The position numbers and the translations under genes are program-made. Shown piece after piece: positions 31,311-41,075 of a stretch of DNA of 64,000 bases. A model generated the notes under the pieces. It made no database searches and was not told the DNA's origin. It saw only the letters and a list, made by a program, of their open reading frames with translations. Source of the stretch: Bacillus oleivorans (GTDB lineage Bacteria; Bacillota; Bacilli; Bacillales; JC228); contig NZ_OAOP01000011.1 of assembly GCF_900207585.1 (NCBI RefSeq), positions 1 to 64,000 of the forward strand, given 5' to 3'. Numbering within the stretch: the stretch's first letter is position 1; the number at the start of each line of letters is the position of its first letter.

Positions 31311-32327
31311 TTGGTTAAAGCTGTTTTTACCTTTTGATAATGCCCTCCGGTCACTTGCTAGTGGCGGCTCTTCTAACCATCCTTTTTCTATCATGAGATT
31401 TGCTCCGTCTTCGGCGAACAAAGCCAGTTCAGCCGTAAGAGCAGAATATTTTAGGGCCAGATCTCTTCTTGAAGTAACACTTAGAGCAGTCCCATAAAAG
31501 GCGATCGCAATTTGAGTAGATAATTGTACCTGATACATCATCAATTTGTCAGAAAAAGGGGATACAGTCGAATTGGTAACAAATGATTGCCATGACATGG
31601 GTGAATTAAGTTTTTCTTCCTGAAATATCGAATGAAAAACATTTATATGCTTATTGGATATATCCATTCCTCTGTTTATGTATTGTCTTACCTTTTTTGA
31701 TTGGGCCACTTGACTAAAGCCAACCTTTAGTGCCACGTGTACATTCATTTTTTTCATATTAAACGTTATATCACCAATTTCCATAGCCGTTAACGGGCGG
31801 CGTTTACCAAACCAGCCTGTCATGAAGTTTTGGTGATTAACAAAATCAATTGAATTAGGAGGCGATATGACTGGCGGACGGGAGAATAGCCCTTTAGTCA
31901 GCAGCATATCCATTATTTTTTCGTAGAGGTTCATAACTTCCGAATTACAGTCAATGTAGTATTTTCTTAAATCGTCACGGATTGATGTACTTATGGAAAG
32001 TGCATAACCGGTAATCCCTTGCAGTGTCATAATATACATATAGTTCAGGTAAAAGGGATCCTGAAAAAGCCTTGGAGCATGGATATCTACATCTTGCTCT
32101 GTAAAACCTTGCGGAAACGGAAAGTTTTCACCCTTAAAAAATTCCTTAATTTGTTTGACATGTATTTCTGAATACTCTAAAGCTATCTTGTAAATATCGA
32201 TAATATCATTATCTTCTATATGTTCAATTGCATATTTAATAAAACAAATTGACATCGTATCAAACATATATTGGGTCCAAAGACTAGAAATTTCGGGAGC
32301 TGTCAGCCTAGTCCTATTTCTCTCCAT
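31308..32327 (-). CDS. DUF3231-family protein (two tandem domains)
   Basis: A 339-residue all-helical protein made of two similar halves (about 1-165 and 170-335), each with LTAPEISSLWTQYM- or LTAMEIGDITFNMKK-type starts and a four-helix ferritin-like pattern. DUF3231 proteins are common in spore formers and related in layout to spore coat protein F. Function unknown; a spore or coat role is an inference. Single gene. Confidence 0.82.
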   Translation of the reverse strand: MERNRTRLTAPEISSLWTQYMFDTMSICFIKYAIEHIEDNDIIDIYKIALEYSEIHVKQIKEFFKGENFPFPQGFTEQDVDIHAPRLFQDPFYLNYMYIMTLQGITGYALSISTSIRDDLRKYYIDCNSEVMNLYEKIMDMLLTKGLFSRPPVISPPNSIDFVNHQNFMTGWFGKRRPLTAMEIGDITFNMKKMNVHVALKVGFSQVAQSKKVRQYINRGMDISNKHINVFHSIFQEEKLNSPMSWQSFVTNSTVSPFSDKLMMYQVQLSTQIAIAFYGTALSVTSRRDLALKYSALTAELALFAEDGANLMIEKGWLEEPPLASDRRALSKGKNSFNQ

Positions 32328-32524
32328 ATTCCCCCTCCTTCTGTCTATTTTTTATAGATTATCCATTTTTAGACATACTATTCCTAAATTGTATAAATTT
32401 AATAAAAGATAGTTGTAACATTACCAGCGATTCTACAAAACTAGTGTTTTTTCATAACACCGTGTGACAAATTTTTTGAGTTTCTTCTTTTATAATGATG
32501 AAAAATGGCTTTTAGGAGACGATT

Positions 32525-33379
32525 ATGGAAAGAACTGAAAGTATTTATCAAATTAATAGTGGTGTTCATGAATTGGACAAGACTAGTACTGATCAGGTAA
32601 GGTTGGATGATTTATGTTTTTTTCGTTTTATTGGGGGCAACTCTAGTGAAACGGATGAACTAATTAACGAACTTCGTGCGTTAAAGGAAAAGCATGATGT
32701 GTTAATTGGAATCTTCCGCTTTCCATTTCGCTTTGAGGGTAAAAGAAGATTTCAGACGGCTACTACCCAATATTTTAGGATGAAAGAAATATGTGATGCT
32801 GTTATTTATTTTCATAGTGATGCCCTTATGGAGATGATTGATAAAAGTACTACAATTCGTGCGGCCAATTTAACTTTTAATTCGATTGAAGAGCACATGA
32901 TTAATGCTGTGAAAAACATCATTGAAGAAACTGGAGATGTGAATATTGACTTTCAGGATATAAAGACTTTTATCAATAAAGATAAGGGACCATTATTTAT
33001 ACATACAGTTGAGGGAGATTCTTTTGATGAACCTTTGAAGGATTTAATCTCAACACCTTATCTGCCTAAAGATTTTACAGATGCTAAGCAGCTTATTATT
33101 AATATCGGGTATACAAGAGATGTCGATATGGAAACATTTCGCCAGATTAACTTAAGGCTTCATGACCTTTTTTCAAAGGCAGATCTTTTCAAAATCGGCT
33201 CATATTTTATTGACGAACCGGGGAAGCACTTCAAAATTACTCTATTAGTAAATGGCATCAGTGATCCAATCGATACTCCTAATAATTATAAGAAGCTGTC
33301 TAGATTCAAGGACTTATTAATAAAATTTCAAAGATTGACTGAAATAGGAAGAAGAAGATTTAAACTATTGAGGAACTGA
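32525..33379 (+). CDS. Truncated FtsZ-like protein lacking the GTP-binding subdomain
   Basis: A 284-residue protein that aligns by eye with B. subtilis FtsZ from about residue 95 to 315: LIGIFRFPFRFEGKRRFQTA (FtsZ VTRPFTFEGRKR), LMEMIDKSTTIRAA (ILEIVDKNTPMLEA), NIDFQDIKTFINKDKGPLFI (NLDFADVKTIMSNKGSALM) and a matching C-terminal domain. The GGGTGTG T4 loop is replaced by IGGNSSET (near 36-43) and the earlier part of the nucleotide-binding domain is absent, while the T7 loop Asn-x-Asp-x-x-Asp (140-145) is kept. It should not bind GTP normally. Ribosome site TAGGAGA. Single gene with its own terminator; it does not look decayed. Confidence 0.75.
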   Translation: MERTESIYQINSGVHELDKTSTDQVRLDDLCFFRFIGGNSSETDELINELRALKEKHDVLIGIFRFPFRFEGKRRFQTATTQYFRMKEICDAVIYFHSDALMEMIDKSTTIRAANLTFNSIEEHMINAVKNIIEETGDVNIDFQDIKTFINKDKGPLFIHTVEGDSFDEPLKDLISTPYLPKDFTDAKQLIINIGYTRDVDMETFRQINLRLHDLFSKADLFKIGSYFIDEPGKHFKITLLVNGISDPIDTPNNYKKLSRFKDLLIKFQRLTEIGRRRFKLLRN

Positions 33380-33404
33380 CCTTAGAGCGGTCAGTTCTTT
33401 TATT
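33373..33404 (+). terminator. Terminator of the FtsZ-like gene
   Basis: GAACTGACC and GGTCAGTTC around a 7-base loop, then TTTT. The stem overlaps the stop codon region. Confidence 0.85.
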
Positions 33405-33550
33405 TAATAATGAAAAGATTAGGAAGTCTTTACACAGTAAACGATATATCATAAAGAACTACCGCCGCTCCGCCGAGCATTTTATTTTGAGTCCAATGAT
33501 TAAATTGATACTATAAATTTCGAATCTGTTTTATGAAAGGATACGTTACA

Positions 33551-34552
33551 ATGACAAATATACAAATACCCGTTTCTGTTTTAAACCTCGCCCCTATCCG
33601 TGAAGGGCAAGGGCCAAAGGAAGCAATTGATGCAATGGTGGATTTGGCGCAAGCGACTGAGAAAATGGGTTATACACGTTATTGGATTGCTGAGCATCAT
33701 AATACAGCAACACTGGTGAGTTCAGCGACTGCTATCTTAATTAAACATACATTAGAACATACAGAACACATCCGAGTTGGGTCCGGAGGGATAATGCTCC
33801 CAAACCATTCTCCACTTGTTGTGGCAGAACAATTTGGTACGATGGCAACAATTTATCCTGACCGGCTAGACTTGGGTCTAGGACGTGCACCTGGTACTGA
33901 CATGTTAACGGCCAGCGCACTCAGACGTTCAAAAAATGATTCGGTCTATACATTCCCTGAGGACGTCAATGCACTGTTACAGTATTTTGGCCCTCAGGAA
34001 CAGCAGGGTTATGTCAAGGCTTATCCAGGTGTGGGTACCAATATTCCAATATATATTCTCGGTTCGTCGACCGACTCAGCATATTTGGCAGCTCAGTTAG
34101 GCTTGCCGTATGTATTTGCTTCCCACTTTGCACCAAGATATATGGAGGAAGCAATATCGATTTACCGGAAAAGATTCCAGCCATCCCAATACTTAGACTC
34201 TCCTTATATGATGGTTTGTCTAAACGTGATTGCAGCTGAAACGGATGAAGAGGCTCAATTTGAATCAACTACCATGCAGCAATTTTTCTTAAATGTTGTT
34301 CGCGGTTCTCAAATGAAATTAAGACCGCCTGTTGAAAGCATGGAGCACATCTGGAGTCCAGCTGAACAAGAAATGGCCCAAGCAATGACCAGCGTTACCT
34401 TTATGGGTAGTAAAGATTCGATCAGACAACAGTTAAAGGATTTCCAAGATAAATATAATGTCGACGAAATCATGGCTGTCACTTATATTTTTGATCCGGA
34501 AAAACAAAAACGTTCTTATGAAATATTGAAAGAAGTAGTTGATGGAAGGTAA
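33551..34552 (+). CDS. LLM-class flavin-dependent monooxygenase
   Basis: A 333-residue single-component luciferase-like enzyme of the YceB/YwcH type: [13 protein letters not shown] at the start, [20 protein letters not shown] (Glu-His-His of the pocket), [21 protein letters not shown] and [13 protein letters not shown]. It uses FMNH2 and O2; substrate unknown. ATG 33551 has GAAAGGA; the earlier ATG overlaps it. Confidence 0.9.
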   Translation: MTNIQIPVSVLNLAPIREGQGPKEAIDAMVDLAQATEKMGYTRYWIAEHHNTATLVSSATAILIKHTLEHTEHIRVGSGGIMLPNHSPLVVAEQFGTMATIYPDRLDLGLGRAPGTDMLTASALRRSKNDSVYTFPEDVNALLQYFGPQEQQGYVKAYPGVGTNIPIYILGSSTDSAYLAAQLGLPYVFASHFAPRYMEEAISIYRKRFQPSQYLDSPYMMVCLNVIAAETDEEAQFESTTMQQFFLNVVRGSQMKLRPPVESMEHIWSPAEQEMAQAMTSVTFMGSKDSIRQQLKDFQDKYNVDEIMAVTYIFDPEKQKRSYEILKEVVDGR

Positions 34553-34590
34553 AGATGAAAGTAATTACTTCTGTTATGTACCATAACAGC

Positions 34591-34623
34591 ATACGGACAG
34601 TGAATGAATATCACTGTCCGTAT
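34591..34623. terminator. Bidirectional terminator between converging genes
   Basis: A perfect 13-bp stem (ATACGGACAGTGA and complement) with a 7-base loop lies between the monooxygenase and the 822-residue protein gene. Confidence 0.8.
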
Positions 34624-34628
34624 CATTC

Positions 34629-37097
34629 TTACTTCTGTTTTATTTCATTGGGTGAAGCTTCTCCCACCCCTACATGAACACTGGAGGATGGCTTATGCAT
34701 TTCTTTGTGAGCCTTATCTTTCAGTTGATTAGAAAGTTTTTCACCTTCAAGTACGGCCTTTCGCAATTCAGATGCGTCCTCTATCTCTTTGCTTGTAATC
34801 GCATCTGCTGCACTAGTTGCACCCTGCATGACTTCAATATGCGTGCCATCTGTCGGCATGAGTTCATACCAGGTTGCCAGAGAACGGTATGGTTCTGGTG
34901 CCTCCTGACCCTCTTCACTCAGATGTGCAACTTCATCCACAGAGCCAATTACCTCACTTCTAAATTTGTTTAATTGATTTACGACTTCATCGAATTTAGC
35001 TTCCTCTTCTTTAGATAGTGGTACTGCAAGAGACTTTCCAAAAATCCAGCGAAGCGCATGGTGCTCCATCCCGACTCTGATAGGTAAATACAGCTTTGCC
35101 CAGCTAGCGTTAATAAAATCTGATGGATCAACTGTTGGTTTCCGAGTCTCTCCACCCGACCACCAGCTTGGATAAGCAACAAAAGATGCTCTCTCCCAAT
35201 CAAACAATCTTTGCCAATAATCAATTTCCCAAATCTCATCCCGAACTCCTGCCGGGAAGTATTTTTCAATGACTTGACTTACCATCTCATTGACAGGACT
35301 AAGCGTTTCAACCATTCGCTTTTCAAAAGCATCAGCTTCTTGATTTGCTGAAGCTATGGCAGCGTCTCTTTCATCCTCCCACTCCTTTAGCCTTATCCGA
35401 TAATCAGCTATTGCGTCATTATATGCTGTATTCTCGGCAGTCTGTTCCGAGACGGTAACTTTTTTATAGAATGAAGCACTAATTTGCACTTGAATTCCAG
35501 GACCAAAGAGCCAAGATTTCGCACCAATGTGGACGGTAACGCGTAACACCTGTCTCCCGCTTCCATCTAGAGTAGGGGTAGGCATTCCGACAATCCATCT
35601 GCTCACATCCTTTTGCTCACGGCGAGTGATAATATTAATGCCGACTTTCGATACGTCTCCGTCCCAAGTAAACTCTGCATCATAAGGAATATCAATCTCA
35701 TATTCAGCCCGCATATCACCGGTAACTCCCCATTTATCTGCTTCAACGATTTGCGAGTGAAAAATTTTGGTCTCATTCTTGGTTGAAGTTGGTGAATCAG
35801 CTGTACCAGGTGCTGGAGGTTCTGCCGGAGGAGCAGGTAACCGTTTTTGCGCCTCGTCAATGATATATTGTCTCCCCTTACGGATCTTCTCGAAAAATGT
35901 CAGGGCGGGATCTTTAATGCTTGGGGCCCAGCAAAGCCGCGCTCCATAACGCTCCTGTGTCATCTTTAATCGTTGAAGAACCTTGAAATAATGTAAAGTT
36001 ACGGGTGTAGTTCGGTTTGGGTTTCGAATTGTTCGTTTTGAGGTTGATTCAAAGCTTTGCTCGCTTACAATACGGAACATTGTCTTGTGCTGGGTCCGAT
36101 ATTTTCCAGCAACTTTGGAGCTTGCAGTCTGACTGTCCTTAACAGAACGTCTCATCGTTTCTTGATGTGCTTCTGTAACATTTCTTGTCTCATTTATATT
36201 AAACTGAGCATTTACTTGCCCATACATGGTTTCTGGAGATGCGTACTGAGCACCCAATCCCCAGGTAAGACCCCAGGAATCAGATCTGCTCTTTTGTCGT
36301 TCAAAGCCCTCCTGGATCTCAGTACTGTATGTACTGGACAATTCAACATCGAATTGGTTTTCCTGCTCATTTTGTTCCTCGAATGTAACCTCCTTTTTCG
36401 TAAAAGTCTTCTGTTCTAGGGTTACTTCCTCATCAGGGGCTAAACTTAAGGAATATACGTGCTCTCCCAACCCAAAACCTACTGGACGGATTCTTGTGCG
36501 ATCCAAAAATAGAAAACCAATCTCTGATTGGAGTAATCCTGAAATAAACTCTAATTCTTGCTGACTTAGGATAGTTGGCTTCACATATTTCTCTAATAGC
36601 AGTTCTTGTCTGCCTGGATATTTAATTTGATCTAATAGAGTCGTAGTCTCTGATAGTTTCTCGGTTACGGATGTTAGCAGCTCTCGATTGGCTCCCCGTA
36701 TCTTTGGAGTCAGAACTCCTAATTTATCTTTTACTTCAATTAACGATCTTCCGATTTCATTCGAGTTTTGATCCGAAACTTTTAACTTTAAGAATTCTGG
36801 GTTCGTTGAAAGAGTTGATTCTAACCGCTCTTTTGCCTCATCCATCGCATTTTTTGCCCATAATTCCGGATAGCCAATATCCTTTAGAATATTTTGTAAG
36901 CGAGTTAGGTCCAAGTCTCCATTATAATGTACTTCTAATAGTTTTTGCTTATTATAAAACGGTAAAAGCGGTGTACGGGCATCATCGAATGTAATTTTTA
37001 GCGGAACAAAATAGTTAGAATACACAAATCGGTCCGAGTACTCTGTTTTAAACGACATAACTTCTTCACTTATGTCGGCAACGTACTTTTTTGACAT
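34629..37097 (-). CDS. 822-residue protein of unknown function (cassette gene 2)
   Basis: A large soluble protein with no signal peptide or classical membrane helix. Visible regions: a helix-rich N-terminus (1-190); a Ser/Thr/Gln/Glu-rich stretch (about 210-370) with EVTLEQKTFTKKEVTFEEQN and alternating polar-aliphatic strands, the composition of amphipathic beta-hairpins seen in pore-forming proteins; a Pro-rich linker (about 420-440); a beta domain (about 445-570); and a charged coiled coil (about 575-625). AGAGGAGG site before ATG. Encoded 30 bp after the 696-residue gene as a two-gene operon. I do not recognise the family; a delivery or pore role is only inferred. Confidence 0.7.
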   Translation of the reverse strand: MSKKYVADISEEVMSFKTEYSDRFVYSNYFVPLKITFDDARTPLLPFYNKQKLLEVHYNGDLDLTRLQNILKDIGYPELWAKNAMDEAKERLESTLSTNPEFLKLKVSDQNSNEIGRSLIEVKDKLGVLTPKIRGANRELLTSVTEKLSETTTLLDQIKYPGRQELLLEKYVKPTILSQQELEFISGLLQSEIGFLFLDRTRIRPVGFGLGEHVYSLSLAPDEEVTLEQKTFTKKEVTFEEQNEQENQFDVELSSTYSTEIQEGFERQKSRSDSWGLTWGLGAQYASPETMYGQVNAQFNINETRNVTEAHQETMRRSVKDSQTASSKVAGKYRTQHKTMFRIVSEQSFESTSKRTIRNPNRTTPVTLHYFKVLQRLKMTQERYGARLCWAPSIKDPALTFFEKIRKGRQYIIDEAQKRLPAPPAEPPAPGTADSPTSTKNETKIFHSQIVEADKWGVTGDMRAEYEIDIPYDAEFTWDGDVSKVGINIITRREQKDVSRWIVGMPTPTLDGSGRQVLRVTVHIGAKSWLFGPGIQVQISASFYKKVTVSEQTAENTAYNDAIADYRIRLKEWEDERDAAIASANQEADAFEKRMVETLSPVNEMVSQVIEKYFPAGVRDEIWEIDYWQRLFDWERASFVAYPSWWSGGETRKPTVDPSDFINASWAKLYLPIRVGMEHHALRWIFGKSLAVPLSKEEEAKFDEVVNQLNKFRSEVIGSVDEVAHLSEEGQEAPEPYRSLATWYELMPTDGTHIEVMQGATSAADAITSKEIEDASELRKAVLEGEKLSNQLKDKAHKEMHKPSSSVHVGVGEASPNEIKQK

Positions 37098-37127
37098 TTT
37101 GTTTCCTCCTCTTTAAGTCGAAATTGG

Positions 37128-39218
37128 TTAATTAGCAGATATTGCATCTGCTTCTTTTTTAAATAATCTTGCAAAGCCATCGTATAACATCTCTCGAGAT
37201 GAGACTTGCCATCCGATCCCCAGGGCTTCTTCTAAAGCTGCCTTTCGAATAACCGTTTCTCGGACTGCGTGCCATGTTAACTTATCAAGTGCCAGTTTCA
37301 CTTCTTCTGGTGCCTTGCCCTTACCGGCCTTCGCATATTCTTCATCCAATTTGCTCCAGTTCCCATTAAATTTTTTCCCAAGGTCTTCATTAACTTTTTT
37401 CCATAACTTTTCAAATTGATCCGAATTCGTTGATGATGTAAAGTCCACATTAATGACATGTTTGATCTTAGGATCCGCTATTGTAAGGTCAGACTGGAGA
37501 TCTCCTACAGTCGTACTTCCCTTAATCCCAAAATGTTCCTTGAGAAATTTAGTGATCGATTTTTCAGTACGAGCGGCTGCAGTCTTTTCTAGTCCTAAAA
37601 CATCCAGTACATCATCACGTTTAGCTAGCAGCGAAGCGACAGATTTGTTTAGGCTTTCTTTTGCTCTTGCCAAATCACCTGGTGAAGCACTGTTACTTAA
37701 ATTAAGCAGTTCTTCCACAATGGTTGATAGTTTTTTTTCAGTCCGGAACCAAGCACCAGGGGCAACTTGTGAGATGACAACTGGGACAAGATGTGCCATC
37801 CGCTTGTGGATGAGCAGTCCAAGGTCCTTTGGGTAAAATTTCTGTTTGCTCCGCCGAAGCTCAGTAAAAGATTCATAGGTTATTTTCTGCAGTAGATTTT
37901 GAAGGGAGGTATCAATCCGTTGCTTAAGCAATTTAATTGCCTCTGCATTTACTGTTGCTTCCTTTAAAGACAACTTAAGCGAACGTCTGCCTGGTTCTTT
38001 GAATAGTTCATCTATTCGGTCCAGCATCTCGTCAATCGCAGCCATTGCTTCCTCCCTTGTAGCACCTACGATTCGTTCAGACATTGAAGCCATTAGCATA
38101 GGCTTTCCCTCTTCGAAAACACCAACCATGAAACGGGACGGCATGATATTTCCAGGAAATGCATGCTGATAACATCTGTCAATTATAGGCATTAAGGTAA
38201 TGTTATTATGGACTAGAAATGCTCGCCCTTCCTTGAATAGTTTTCGTAATACTTCCGGTGGAAACATTGTCCTTAGAACATCCAATCCAACAGTAGGAAT
38301 TTCATCAATAACATTTCTTCCAATGGACAATAAGAGCTTTGCCATATCTGCAATAACCTCTTGTGATTTTGCTGCTGTGCTTCGTAACGACCTAAACATG
38401 AGTGGTGCATGTTCCATCGCCTTTTTCCCGGTAGCTTGAAGGAGTTTCCCCAAGGCTCGAATACCCGTTAATAGTTGCCATAAGTCACCAGCAATCCTGC
38501 CCAGATGGCGTCCGGCATCAAATGGTTCATGGTTTTCCAGGTGCTTCTCAAACTCAACGTTCCACTCTCTCCAAGTATTCACAACTTCAGAAGGGAGGCG
38601 GGATATGTCCAGTTGTTCTACTAAACTATCAAGGAGCTTGCCAATCATTTCAGCCTGGTTATGTATGTCCGTAAGTCCTGCATCAGGGTCCGTAACTAAC
38701 TTTTTTATTGTTCTCATCTGGTATTGGGCCAACTTTAATAAAAGCTTGCCCATTTCAATAATATCCACCACAATCGTCGCAAACGATTCTCCAATTCCAA
38801 CAACGCATCCTGCCAACAGGCCGGCCGTTTCACTCCCATCCCAGTCCCTGTAATAGCTAATTTCAATATTTTCAACACCTAGCGAATTTAAATAGGAACG
38901 AAGCTCTCCATTTCGGTCTACCGTAGAACGAGTTAGATCAAAGAATCTTTCAGTGTACCCTCGTTTGGCTAAAAGTGAAATAAAATCGCGGATATTACTT
39001 GCATCAATATGTTTTTTTAGAAAAGTTAGGATTCTATCATGTGAGATCCTAAGACTGAATCCATCTACAATCCAAAATTCCACATATAAAACAGCCATTT
39101 CTGCACGCGGGTCAATCGTACGCTGACCAAATACCTGACTTAGCGTTTCATCAGGAATCGCCGGTACGATATACCTATTATCTGGATCAATGACAACCAT
39201 TCTGCTTTTTCCATTCAT
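37128..39218 (-). CDS. 696-residue protein of unknown function, polymorphic-toxin-like layout (cassette gene 1)
   Basis: N-terminal alpha/beta region (1-125), then GSETAGLLAGCVVGIGESFA and VDIIEMGKLLLKLAQ, glycine-spaced helices like the 'pre-toxin' helical segments of polymorphic and contractile-system effectors. The long helical middle (160-560) is followed by a distinct C-terminal module (about 590-696) with HVINVDFTSSTNSDQFEKLW, a strand-acid-strand pattern that could be a nuclease-like fold. GGAGGTGA site ten bases before ATG. First gene of the pair. No adjacent immunity gene is evident. Function unproven. Confidence 0.65.
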   Translation of the reverse strand: MNGKSRMVVIDPDNRYIVPAIPDETLSQVFGQRTIDPRAEMAVLYVEFWIVDGFSLRISHDRILTFLKKHIDASNIRDFISLLAKRGYTERFFDLTRSTVDRNGELRSYLNSLGVENIEISYYRDWDGSETAGLLAGCVVGIGESFATIVVDIIEMGKLLLKLAQYQMRTIKKLVTDPDAGLTDIHNQAEMIGKLLDSLVEQLDISRLPSEVVNTWREWNVEFEKHLENHEPFDAGRHLGRIAGDLWQLLTGIRALGKLLQATGKKAMEHAPLMFRSLRSTAAKSQEVIADMAKLLLSIGRNVIDEIPTVGLDVLRTMFPPEVLRKLFKEGRAFLVHNNITLMPIIDRCYQHAFPGNIMPSRFMVGVFEEGKPMLMASMSERIVGATREEAMAAIDEMLDRIDELFKEPGRRSLKLSLKEATVNAEAIKLLKQRIDTSLQNLLQKITYESFTELRRSKQKFYPKDLGLLIHKRMAHLVPVVISQVAPGAWFRTEKKLSTIVEELLNLSNSASPGDLARAKESLNKSVASLLAKRDDVLDVLGLEKTAAARTEKSITKFLKEHFGIKGSTTVGDLQSDLTIADPKIKHVINVDFTSSTNSDQFEKLWKKVNEDLGKKFNGNWSKLDEEYAKAGKGKAPEEVKLALDKLTWHAVRETVIRKAALEEALGIGWQVSSREMLYDGFARLFKKEADAISAN

Positions 39219-39361
39219 CGTTAAATGTTCACCTCCTTAGTCTTAGTCTATAAATCTTGGTAAAATAGGAATGCTTAAAAGTAGTCCAATTGGCTACATT
39301 GGAAATTATATGTAGTGTTGGAAATCTATATTAATGACCATTTTCCTATTTCACTAAGGAA

Positions 39362-39406
39362 AATAAAAAATCGACATGTAATGGATAGTCCATCTATCAT
39401 GTCGAT
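39362..39406 (-). terminator. Terminator of the PAS histidine kinase gene
   Basis: ATCGACATG...GATAG pairs with CTATC...CATGTCGAT; on the minus strand a T-rich tail follows. It lies 19 bp past the kinase stop. Confidence 0.8.
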
Positions 39407-39424
39407 CTCACTGTTTGATTTATT

Positions 39425-40690
39425 TTACCTGCCATTGGCAGGCAGACTCACTTCTACACATGTTCCTTTATTTAGCTGGCTGCAGATTTCCATTTTCCCG
39501 CCATGATTTTCTACGATTCGAAAACATACCATTAAGCCGAGCCCCGTCCCATCCTCTTTCGTCGTATGGAAGGGTTCGCCGAGTTTTGGAATTTGATCCT
39601 CAGCAATCCCGATACCTTGGTCGATTATGGAGATACAAACCAAACCTAGATCCAGTGTTTTCATTCTAACAATTATCTCACCGCCATCAGGCATCGCTTC
39701 TATCGCATTTTTCAATAGATTGATAAACACTTGTTTCAATTGGTTTGGTTCACACTTAATCGCCAGGTAATCAATTTCATAGTCTTTAATGATTTGAATG
39801 TTTTTATAGTTCGCTTGAGCTTGCAGTAAGGAAATAATATTGTCCAATATCTCTATTATATTTTTCTGTTCAAAACTAATAACCTGGGGTTTGGAAAGAA
39901 TCAAAAATTCACTGACGATTTGGTTAATCCGATCAATTTCGGTTAACATGATTTCGCCATATTCTTTTTCTTTATCAGAAATAAGCAGCTGGATGAACCC
40001 CCGAAGTGTCGTTAATGGATTGCGTATTTCATGAGCTACTCCTGCTGCCAATTGTCCTACGGCTGATAGTTTTTCTGATCTTCTTATCATTTCTTCTGCA
40101 AGCTTTGATTCTGTAATATCCTTGGCAATTTCATATGTCCCAATAAAATGATTATCTGAAGTAATCGGAATCATTTTAACTAATATATCTCTTTTTCTTC
40201 CATCCCTGTGTTCGATTGCAATCGTAAATTCCTGAGGATACCCTTTTTTAACCTTCCGATAATAACTTTTATGCCGATTCAGGTATTCAGGTAAAATAAT
40301 GTCTTCCCACTTCTTCTGTTTCAGTTCTTCCTTTGTATATCCGCTTAATTTTTCGGTTGCCTGATTGGCATCTATAACTCTCCCACTGAGATCTAATGTA
40401 AAAATCGGATCAGTATTATAAAAAAACAAAGATTTAAATCTTTGCTCGGTATCTTCTAATTGTTTGACTAATAATTTATTGACCTCTTCCTCTTTTTTCT
40501 TAAGTTCCTTTGCAAAATACTTGGCTTTATCGTATTGTAAGCCGCACCACCAACTCGGCGGAATGAAGAGAGCATTTAAAACCCATTCCATAATGGGAAT
40601 ATAGCCGAGTAACAAATAAGAATTTATTTTAAAGATGATTCCTGAAAAAAGGACTAACCCAACAGCCCAGACTCTTCCTGTATACTTCAC
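39425..40690 (-). CDS. PAS-domain sensor histidine kinase (sporulation-kinase type)
   Basis: A 421-residue kinase: two hydrophobic segments near the N-terminus, a PAS domain (about 85-200, FFYNTDPIFTLDLSGRVIDANQATEKLSG), H-box AAGVAHEIRNPLTTLRG, N-box INLLKNAIEAM and G boxes DQGIGI and GTGLGL. The H-box and layout match KinA/KinB/KinE-type kinases feeding the Spo0 phosphorelay, which have no adjacent response regulator, as here. Confidence 0.88.
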   Translation of the reverse strand: MKYTGRVWAVGLVLFSGIIFKINSYLLLGYIPIMEWVLNALFIPPSWWCGLQYDKAKYFAKELKKKEEEVNKLLVKQLEDTEQRFKSLFFYNTDPIFTLDLSGRVIDANQATEKLSGYTKEELKQKKWEDIILPEYLNRHKSYYRKVKKGYPQEFTIAIEHRDGRKRDILVKMIPITSDNHFIGTYEIAKDITESKLAEEMIRRSEKLSAVGQLAAGVAHEIRNPLTTLRGFIQLLISDKEKEYGEIMLTEIDRINQIVSEFLILSKPQVISFEQKNIIEILDNIISLLQAQANYKNIQIIKDYEIDYLAIKCEPNQLKQVFINLLKNAIEAMPDGGEIIVRMKTLDLGLVCISIIDQGIGIAEDQIPKLGEPFHTTKEDGTGLGLMVCFRIVENHGGKMEICSQLNKGTCVEVSLPANGR

Positions 40691-40883
40691 TATACTTATC
40701 TCCTAACACGGTAAAAACTTCACTTCACATAGTACCATAATCATAGAGCAATACGTAGAGAACATAAAAAAACTCCAGGCTGTAGAAAAACTTTCGATAG
40801 CCTTTTATTTTGTTTATTGACTTTAACAATTCACCGCGTTAATTTATTATAATATCATTCATGTATAGGCAGTCGAACAGGGT

Positions 40884-41013
40884 GTTGATTTGCACTCCAG
40901 GCGCTTCGCTTTCCGCGGGCGTGCCGGGGAGCCTCCTCGGCGCTTTGGCGCCTGCGGGGTCTCCCCTGCCCCGTACTCCCGCAGGAGTCTTCGCGCCTTC
41001 CGCTCCAATCAAC
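40884..41013 (-). repeat. GC-rich module, copy 1 (inverted)
   Basis: Bounded by GTTGATT and AATCAAC and full of GCGCC/GGCGC and CTCCGC blocks. It is the inverted relative of 41874-42042 and 56469-56637; GC content is far above the surrounding DNA. Such modules are common as IS1182-linked repeats in Bacillus genomes. Confidence 0.7.
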
Positions 41014-41075
41014 ATGGCGGTATCAATACAGTTCTTCAACTCAAACAATAAATAATAAAATAAGTGGTGAATACA

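Noticed and set aside
32525-33379. Plain pseudogene of ftsZ
   Set aside because: The frame is intact over 284 codons, has its own start, ribosome site and terminator, and keeps functional-looking T7 residues.
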